Source: Corynebacterium rouxii (lineage in GTDB: Bacteria > Actinomycetota > Actinomycetes > Mycobacteriales > Mycobacteriaceae). From it: a stretch of 64,000 bases of DNA. Location of the stretch: assembly GCF_902702935.1 (NCBI RefSeq), contig NZ_LR738855.1, positions 992,001 to 1,056,000 of the forward strand, read 5' to 3'. The notes under the pieces were generated by a model. That model searched no databases. It was not told where the DNA came from and saw only the letters and a program-made list of their open reading frames with translations. A program made the translations under genes and the position numbers. Below, piece by piece: positions 58,321 through 64,000 of the stretch; position 1 is the first letter of the stretch; each line of letters opens with the position of its first letter.

Positions 58321-59352
58321 ATGAAACTGGCCGTTATTGGTGGCGATGGTATTGGCCCAGAAGTTACCGCTGAAGCGCTTAAAATACTCCGCGTGATACG
58401 TGATGACATTGAAGTCACCGATTATGACCTCGGCGCACGCCGTTACCTACGCAACGGTGAACTTCTCACGGATGACGATCTGAAATCCCTGCGCGAACAC
58501 GATGCGATTTTGCTCGGCGCAATTGGCGCGCCGGGTGAGGTGCCTCCTGGAGTCTTGGAACGTGGATTGCTTCTCAAGATGCGCTTTGCGCTGGATCACC
58601 ATGTAAATCTGCGCCCTTCCAAGCTATATCCCACGGCGACCTCGCCGCTGGCTAATCCTGGGGATATTGATTTTGTGGTGGTTCGTGAGGGTACCGAAGG
58701 ACTGTATTGCGGTAATGGCGGTACCTTGCGTGAGGGCACGCCGCATGAGGTGGCATCTGAGGTTTCGCAGAATACTCGCTATGGGGTGGAGCGAGTAGTG
58801 CGTGATGCATTTGAGCGGGCTCAAAACCGTAAGAAGCATCTCACGCTTGTGCATAAGACTAACGTCCTAGTCAATGCTGGTGGTTTGTGGCAGCGTACAG
58901 TCAACGAGGTTGCTGCCGAGTATCCAGAGGTTACGGTGGATTATAACCATATCGATGCAGCCACTATTTATATGGTTACAGATCCAAGCCGCTATGACGT
59001 GATCGTGACGGATAATCTGTTTGGAGATATCCTGACCGACCTTGCAGGTGCGGTAACAGGAGGTATCGGTTTGGCGGCATCGGGCAATATCGATGCTACT
59101 GGCATGAATCCTTCGATGTTTGAACCTGTTCACGGTTCGGCCCCAGATATTGCAGGCCAAGGAATTGCTGATCCTACGGCGGCTATCTTGTCGGCGGCTA
59201 TGTTGCTTCGTCATATGGGCGATGAGTCCAATGCCCAGCGGATTGAGGCGGCAGTAACTCATGATGTTGCACAGCGGGTTGCTGGACCGGTGAAGACGGT
59301 CGAAGTAGGAGATCGAATCGCTGCCGCGTTGCAAGGTAGCAGCCACGCGTGA
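58321..59352 (+). CDS. leuB: 3-isopropylmalate dehydrogenase
   Basis: 343-residue leucine-pathway enzyme using [22 protein letters not shown] opens the fold; [13 protein letters not shown] and the substrate site [20 protein letters not shown] follow; [20 protein letters not shown] and [24 protein letters not shown] carry the metal and NAD residues. ATG 58321 is chosen; an in-frame GTG at 58306 is possible. It is followed 27 bases later by the CBS/DUF294 gene. Confidence 0.97.
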   Translation: MKLAVIGGDGIGPEVTAEALKILRVIRDDIEVTDYDLGARRYLRNGELLTDDDLKSLREHDAILLGAIGAPGEVPPGVLERGLLLKMRFALDHHVNLRPSKLYPTATSPLANPGDIDFVVVREGTEGLYCGNGGTLREGTPHEVASEVSQNTRYGVERVVRDAFERAQNRKKHLTLVHKTNVLVNAGGLWQRTVNEVAAEYPEVTVDYNHIDAATIYMVTDPSRYDVIVTDNLFGDILTDLAGAVTGGIGLAASGNIDATGMNPSMFEPVHGSAPDIAGQGIADPTAAILSAAMLLRHMGDESNAQRIEAAVTHDVAQRVAGPVKTVEVGDRIAAALQGSSHA

Positions 59353-59379
59353 GTTAAATCACTTGTATGATGGCGATGT

Positions 59380-61256
59380 ATGACCATCGAACTCGAGGAG
59401 ATCTCGGGCTTCCTGAGGTGTCAGGAACCCTTTAGCCAACTCGATCCACAACACATCAGCCACGTTGTGTCTACTGCTACCATGCGTTATGCACCTCGAG
59501 GCACAGTTGTAGTCGCCCCGAAAGAATCCAATGATTACTGCTTTGTGATTCGCAGTGGGGCAGTAGATATTTCTAGCGAGGACGATTCGGATTCGGCGAC
59601 GGTTTTGTTGGATCGTCGCGAAGCGGGACGGTGTTTTGGCTATTCCACGATCCTTGGGGATAACGCCAGTAGATATCGCATTGAGGTAGTAGAAGATGCG
59701 TTGCTTTTAGCGATTCACCGTGATGCATTCCTTGACGTGTGCCATGCAAACCCACAGTTTCGCGACTTCTTCTCCCATCAATCTCGCCGCATGCGTAAGG
59801 CTGCTCAAGAATTGGCTCATCGGGCGACGTCGAAAATGCTAGCTACCCCGTGCGCTGAGTTTATGTCGCGTGAGCTGGCTGTGGTTTCCGCGTCTGATTC
59901 GCTTTACGACGTCGCGCATGCAATGGATGCCAGCGCAGTCTCGGCGGCCATTGTGGTTCGCAACGCCACTGTGGTGGGCATAGTTACGGACCGAGATTTT
60001 CGTTCCAAGGTAGTTGGAAAAGCGCTTTCGGTTGAGAATCCAGTCAGCGAGGTAATGTCTCAAGAACCCGTAGTTGTCTATCCCGATACGCCTGCAAGTC
60101 ATGCTCTTTTGTTGATGACGGAGCATGGATTTCATCATTTGCCGGTTGTAGAAGAATCGACGCATGCGGCAGTTGGAATGGTGGAGTCGCGCTCTGTTAT
60201 GCGCTTGCTCAAAAATGATCCATTGTTTTTGGGGCGGGATGTAGCACGGGCACAAACTGCCGATGAGTTGACGCGCGTGCGTTCAAGTTCTGTGCTTACT
60301 GCCGCGCAGCTAGCTCAACGTGGTGCGCCGGCTCAAGAAGTCAGTGCCTTGCTAAGCGTGACGGCAGATTCAATTGCTCAACGGCTATGTCAGTTGGCGG
60401 AGCAACGCCTTGGTCCTCCGCCAGTTCCATACGCATTCGTGGTGGTGGGATCTCACGGGCGTAAAGAATTAGGATTTGTTTCCGATCAAGATAATGCACT
60501 TGTTATCAGCGACGATTTCCGAGCTGATAGGCATTCTGATTATTTTTCTCAGCTTGGAACTTTGCTGTGCGACGAGCTGAACCAAACTGGTCAGGTGCAC
60601 TGCCCAGGGGAGATGATGGTGAGCAATCCGCGCTGGCGGTTGACTCATTCGCAGTGGCGTGAGTCGTTACGCGGCTGGATTACTGCGCCGGAGCCTGATG
60701 CATTGATGTATGCCCAGACCTTTTTTGATATGCGTAGTGTGTTTGGTGATCACGGAATGGTACGCAGCGTGCACGACGATAGTATTGCTGCGGCGCACGA
60801 CTCACGACGGCTGCATGCACATCTTGCAGCTGTAGCGTCACGACGCGAACCTCCGTTGGGGTTTTCCGCGGTTTTGTATTGCAGCGTGGTGGGGAATATG
60901 CGCACACTCTCGATATTAAAAAAGGTGGAATTTACGCGATCGTTCAGCTCGCCCGGCTTTATTCACTTGTAGTTGGGTCCACAGCGTTGAGTACGCGTGC
61001 GCGACTCGGTGAAGCTGCTCAAGGGGGAGCTGTCTCGGAACGCGGTGCTCGTGATCTCGTCGACGCTTTTGATTTCCTCACAATGATTTCTCAACGTCAC
61101 AACTCCGAGGCCGTGCTAGCTGGAAATGAACCGTCTTATCATCTCGATCCTGCTGGTTTATCCACAATGGATAGGGAACATCTCAAAGACGCTTTCCATA
61201 TTATTAAGTCGATGCAACAAGGCTTGGGGGCTCAGTACCCGATGCAGAGTATGTGA
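59380..61256 (+). pseudogene. cNMP-binding/CBS/DUF294 nucleotidyltransferase-like protein, frameshifted
   Basis: The first frame (59380-60972) encodes a cNMP-binding domain (1-140, PRGTVVVAPKESNDYCFVIRSGAVDI), a CBS pair (about 150-290), and a DUF294 nucleotidyltransferase (VVVGSHGRKELGFVSDQDNALV, about 355-376), then breaks off in an unrelated tail. The rest of the DUF294_C domain continues in the next frame (visible from 60879: GGEYAHTLDIKKGGIYAIVQLARLYSLVV) to a stop at 61256. The switch is one base backwards at TTTT, 60862-60865. A T-run one base short (or a sequencing error) would explain it. The intact protein would be about 625 residues and serve signalling or nucleotidyl transfer. An exonuclease gene follows with a 4-base overlap. 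Confidence 0.85.
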
Positions 61257-61855
61257 GTGTTATGAGCTGGTTGGAAAAACTACGGAAAAGTGCATGCAAA
61301 TCCCATGAGGATACGAGGCTACTGGCTGTTGATATGGAAACTACTTCCTTGGATCCACGTCGCGGAAGCATCGTTTCTATCGGCTGGATTCCAGTTGAAA
61401 ATGGCGTGATCATGGTAGGGCAGGCGGGTTATCAGCTTGTTTATGATGCACAGGTACGGGAATCAGTGGGGGATTCGGCTACGGTTCACTACATAACAGA
61501 TGCGATGCGAAATACAGGTGTTGCGGAGCAAGAGGCCGTCGCAAGACTCTTGGAAGTATTAGGTGATTCCCCAATGCTCGTTCACTTCGCAGCAATTGAA
61601 AAGAGGTTTTTGTCAGCAGCAATGCGCAAATATTGGGGCCGATCATTTAGTGGTCGGATTGTCGATACCTTCGAGATTGAACGCCGACACATGGAGCGTA
61701 TGGGCACGTATCCTCGAGGAGAAGATCTGCGTTTGGCTCGGGTACGTCAACGCTATGGGTTACCGGCGTACACCTCACACCATGCAGCAAGTGATGCATT
61801 GGCTTGCGCGGAACTCTATTTGGCCCAACGATATAGGAGTGGATCGCATGGATAA
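61253..61855 (+). CDS. DEDDh 3'-5' exonuclease paired with the DUF294 gene
   Basis: 200-residue DnaQ-fold exonuclease. ExoI is LAVDMETTSLDP (catalytic D and E about residue 27-29), ExoII is VHFAAIEKRFL (about 109-119), ExoIII is HHAASDALACAEL (His then Asp, about 177-182). This family commonly sits beside the cNMP/CBS/DUF294 protein, so a functional pair is likely but undefined. GTG 61253 overlaps the upstream stop; ATG 61262 (MSWLEK) is also possible. It overlaps the next gene by 8 bases. Confidence 0.87.
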   Translation: MSVMSWLEKLRKSACKSHEDTRLLAVDMETTSLDPRRGSIVSIGWIPVENGVIMVGQAGYQLVYDAQVRESVGDSATVHYITDAMRNTGVAEQEAVARLLEVLGDSPMLVHFAAIEKRFLSAAMRKYWGRSFSGRIVDTFEIERRHMERMGTYPRGEDLRLARVRQRYGLPAYTSHHAASDALACAELYLAQRYRSGSHG

Positions 61856-62180
61856 ACTGTTCCGAGTAGTGCTTGTGGGTGCAGGTTTGTATTACTTATG
61901 CACTGCAGTGTGGTGGTTGATGTCGGGGCGAAATGTTGTCATCTCGTGGCTGTATATCGGGGCGGTAGTTATTTTGGTGGTTGGGGCGTGGTTTACGCGC
62001 CGTTATCAGAAAAAGATGGTCGCACAATTTGGTGAGTTTAGAGAGTTATCTGAGCAGCAGCGGGATGCGATTCGTGAGCTCAAAGCTGATGGTCGCTTCG
62101 TAGAGGCTGTACGGAAAGTCCGCGTCTGGTACCCGAGTTTGGGGCTGGTAGAGGCTAAAAAGCTGGTAGACGAGCTTTAA
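61848..62180 (+). CDS. Small membrane protein with L7/L12-like C-terminus
   Basis: 110-residue protein with two N-terminal spans (about 5-23 and 33-50) and a soluble tail ending AIRELKADGRFVEAVRKVRVWYPSLGLVEAKKLVDEL. The tail resembles the ribosomal L7/L12 C-terminal domain (IRxxREATGLGLKEAKxLV), including the paired helix with LGL-EAKKLV. It starts at ATG 61848 with AGGAG eight bases ahead, overlapping the exonuclease gene by 8 bases. The L7/L12 link is by motif only; function unknown. Confidence 0.7.
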   Translation: MDKLFRVVLVGAGLYYLCTAVWWLMSGRNVVISWLYIGAVVILVVGAWFTRRYQKKMVAQFGEFRELSEQQRDAIRELKADGRFVEAVRKVRVWYPSLGLVEAKKLVDEL

Positions 62181-62253
62181 TCAAACCCTTATAACGTGGG
62201 TGATTGTGTGCAAAATTGCATCACCTCCACTGGCATTCGGTAGGATCGCCTCT

Positions 62254-63051
62254 ATGCGTTTTGGACGAATTGCCACACCGGATGGAATGTGTTTCTGCGT
62301 TGTTGAGGGCGATGAGGCCCAAGCAATCTGCAAAGAAATCGAAGGAACCCCGTTTACCGAGCCTAAATTTACGGGACGTCAGTGGAAGTTGGACGAGGTG
62401 CGCTTGCTCGCACCTATGCTGCCTTCCAAAATCGTGGCCATCGGCCGAAATTATGCGGATCACGTTAAAGAGGTTTTTCAAAAGAGCGCTGAGCATCTGC
62501 CACCAACGCTGTTTTTAAAGCCTCCAACGGCTGTTGTTGGGCCAGGGGCTGCTATTCGGATTCCCGAGTTTGCCACCAAGGTGGAATTCGAGGGTGAGCT
62601 GGCCATGGTTATTGCTAAGCCTTGTAAGAATGTGAAGAAGGAAGACTGGAAGTCTGTAGTCTTAGGCTTTACTATCATCAACGATGTGTCGTCTCGTGAC
62701 TTGCAGTTTGCTGATGGTCAGTGGGCGCGAGCAAAAGGCATTGATACTTTCGCGCCACTTGGTCCATGGATTGAGACGGATATCGATTCTATTGAAACCG
62801 ATAATCTTCCGATCAAGGCTCACCTGACTCACGATGGAGTTACGGAAACCAAGCAGGATTCAAATTCGAATCAGATGATTATGGATCTCGGTGAGATCAT
62901 CGAGTTTATTACTGCATCGTTTACATTGCTGCCGGGCGACGTCATCTGTACTGGTTCACCCGCGGGTACCGCGGCGATGGTTCCTGGCGACTTTATTGAA
63001 ATCGAAATCCCAGGCATTGGCCGATTAGGTAATCCGGTAGCTAAAGCCTAG
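62254..63051 (+). CDS. Fumarylacetoacetate hydrolase family protein (oxaloacetate decarboxylase-like)
   Basis: 265-residue FAH-fold metalloenzyme. A metal site of E-x-E (VEFEGELAMVI, about 107-117) and D (IINDVSSRDLQ, about 143) is visible, with the GRNYADHVKE and GDVICTGSPAGTAAM motifs. C. glutamicum Cg1458 in the same place after leuB is an oxaloacetate decarboxylase of this family, so that activity is the best guess; other FAH substrates are possible. ATG 62254 is chosen with TAGGAT ahead; a longer frame from 62200 lacks support. M. tuberculosis has Rv2993c here. Confidence 0.86.
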   Translation: MRFGRIATPDGMCFCVVEGDEAQAICKEIEGTPFTEPKFTGRQWKLDEVRLLAPMLPSKIVAIGRNYADHVKEVFQKSAEHLPPTLFLKPPTAVVGPGAAIRIPEFATKVEFEGELAMVIAKPCKNVKKEDWKSVVLGFTIINDVSSRDLQFADGQWARAKGIDTFAPLGPWIETDIDSIETDNLPIKAHLTHDGVTETKQDSNSNQMIMDLGEIIEFITASFTLLPGDVICTGSPAGTAAMVPGDFIEIEIPGIGRLGNPVAKA

Positions 63052-63073
63052 GAGTAGCGGTACTCTCTGGGGT

Positions 63074-63718
63074 ATGTCAACTACTCATAATAGCCTCCCT
63101 GCATCCTCTGATAAGCATCATGATGAACGCGGGGAGGCTTCTTTGTATTACGACTCGCACGGTCACGTATGGTCGGGTAATCCCAACTACACACTGACGC
63201 AGCTCATTCCTGAATTGAAGATTAATCTAGGTTACAGTCTTGATATTGGTTCTGGGGAGGGAGCTGATGTCGCTTGGCTTGCCGGCCTTGGTTGGCGAGC
63301 TGTCGGTTTGGAACCATCTGACATTGCTGTTGAGCGATCGCGTGAACTCGCCTCCAATGCGACGTTCATCCAAGGGCAAGCGCCTCAAGACCTTGACCGA
63401 TGCGGCGGGCCCTTCGACCTTGTCACAGGGTTTTATATTCCGGTCGCTGGTGAGAAAGTATGGCGCGATATTAGTCGTCAGGTAGCTGATGGTGGATATT
63501 TAATCTACGTCCACCACAATCTTGACGAGCTTCGCGCCAAGGGCCACCCGCTTCTTGGCCGAGACGATCTTCTTATGCCTTTCGACGCAGCGGATCTTGC
63601 TCCTAGTGATGCATGGGACATTGTGGTTCGCGAAACTCGCCATCGTGAGATCGCAGGTGGGCATGGGCACCATCACCATCTTGATGATGTTGTGGTGCTT
63701 AAGCGTCGAATGAAGTAA
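63074..63718 (+). CDS. Class I SAM-dependent methyltransferase
   Basis: 214-residue small methyltransferase. The SAM-binding loop is SLDIGSGEGADVAWLAGLG (about 55-73, DIGSGEG) and GLEPSDIAVERSRE provides the acidic residue contacting the ribose. The family resembles TehB-type enzymes. The C-terminal part ends GGHGHHHHLDDVVVLKRRMK, a His cluster that may bind metal or just be variable. It overlaps the stop of the convergent isochorismate synthase gene by 20 bases. Substrate unknown. Confidence 0.85.
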   Translation: MSTTHNSLPASSDKHHDERGEASLYYDSHGHVWSGNPNYTLTQLIPELKINLGYSLDIGSGEGADVAWLAGLGWRAVGLEPSDIAVERSRELASNATFIQGQAPQDLDRCGGPFDLVTGFYIPVAGEKVWRDISRQVADGGYLIYVHHNLDELRAKGHPLLGRDDLLMPFDAADLAPSDAWDIVVRETRHREIAGGHGHHHHLDDVVVLKRRMK

Positions 63719-64000
63719 TACCCAAGGCTTTCATGATGGTGCGAAGTTTCGCAGTTGTTTCTTCGACTTCAGCGGCCGCATCAGATTCTGCGACAATTCC
63801 TCCACCAGCCCATGCTCGTGCGGAGGTGCCGTCACCGCTTACCTCGGCACACCGAATAGACACCATGAATTCACCGTCGCCGTGGCTGTCTGCCCAGCCC
63901 ACGGTTCCTGCGTAGAATCTGCGATCTCCTTCCGCAATGCTGATGAGCTCTTCGGCTGCATCTGTGGGGGTACCGCAGATGGCAGGGGTGGGGTGAGTAC
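63699..64000 (-). CDS. Isochorismate synthase, C-terminal part (partial)
   Basis: The gene runs out of the window at its 5' side; about 100 C-terminal residues are visible. It is of the chorismate-utilising family, making isochorismate for menaquinone or siderophore. Family motifs are THPTPAICGTPTDAA, then FYAGTVGWADSHGDGEFMVSIRCAEV with the conserved Glu-Val near the metal site, and a C-terminal AGGGIVAESDAAAE helix region. MenF versus EntC cannot be decided from this part. It overlaps the convergent methyltransferase gene by 20 bases. Confidence 0.93.
   Translation of the reverse strand, partial: THPTPAICGTPTDAAEELISIAEGDRRFYAGTVGWADSHGDGEFMVSIRCAEVSGDGTSARAWAGGGIVAESDAAAEVEETTAKLRTIMKALGITSFDA

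Noticed and set aside
60862..60865. Programmed -1 frameshifting in the DUF294 gene
   Set aside because: No classical slippery heptamer; slip of tRNA-Phe from TTT to GTT is disfavoured. A lost T or base-call error is simpler.

Overview
This window is chromosomal DNA from an actinobacterium, almost certainly a Corynebacterium, and most likely the C. diphtheriae group. Four things point there. A divergent lysE/lysG pair is present. The 15-residue leader peptide ahead of ilvB nearly matches the attenuator peptide I recall from C. glutamicum. A DtxR-like operator lies at an iron-siderophore uptake locus. The genes encode NucS-type mismatch repair, the GlgE alpha-glucan pathway and Asp/Glu-tRNA amidotransferase. 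The species call is inference from remembered protein sequences; no database was searched. Almost all of the window is housekeeping DNA with tight gene spacing. I see no prophage, insertion sequence, CRISPR array, rRNA or tRNA gene.

Layout. 1-2314: end of the F1Fo ATP synthase operon (atpG partial, atpD, atpC) and its terminator. 2359-4895: a DUF2550 membrane protein, nucS, a small CxxC protein, methylmalonyl-CoA epimerase and a thiamine-binding protein. 4898-8848: an iron-siderophore ABC transporter with a divergent, DtxR-controlled lipoprotein receptor. 8871-14739: a PGPGW membrane protein, a CnoX-like co-chaperone, glgB and glgE. 14855-24932: an ABC ATPase, a Nudix hydrolase, a THUMP-like methyltransferase-related protein, etfB-etfA, a cysteine desulfurase, a spermidine-synthase-like protein, mnmA, a MetE-like protein and a DEDDh exonuclease. 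24996-39320: ligA, an ACT protein, gatC-gatA, a GNAT enzyme, an MFS pump, a cobalamin-riboswitch-controlled B12 ABC transporter, a membrane winged-helix-like protein, pfkA and gatB. 39367-45322: an aldo-keto reductase, lysE/lysG, a glutathionyl-hydroquinone-reductase-like protein, an exported HNH nuclease and a DoxX protein. 45332-59352: branched-chain amino acid and serine genes (ilvD, ilvB-ilvN with attenuator, ilvC, serA, leuB) interspersed with a PH-domain protein, a CDF metal exporter, a DUF262 protein and a lipoprotein. 59380-64000: a frameshifted cNMP/CBS/DUF294 gene, an exonuclease, an L7/L12-like membrane protein, an FAH-family enzyme (oxaloacetate decarboxylase-like), a methyltransferase and the end of isochorismate synthase.

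How the genes fit together. The B12 transporter would supply the cofactor of the methylmalonyl-CoA pathway, represented here by the epimerase. IscS-like desulfurase and MnmA form a sulfur relay to tRNA. GatCAB makes Gln-tRNA and Asn-tRNA. GlgE and GlgB build branched alpha-glucan from maltose-1-phosphate. Gene order matches two separate Mycobacterium tuberculosis blocks (about Rv1309-Rv1327c and Rv3029c-Rv2993c), joined here near 14.8-17.9 kb.

The most notable points are the one-base frameshift at 60862-60865, the ilvB attenuator, the B12 riboswitch, several unexplained perfect palindromes in front of etfB, pfkA, ilvB, ilvD and the CDF gene, the isolated DUF262/degenerate-HNH gene translationally linked to a lipoprotein, and the membrane-anchored L7/L12-like and winged-helix-like proteins. 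I did not find a clear new multi-gene defence or mobile system.
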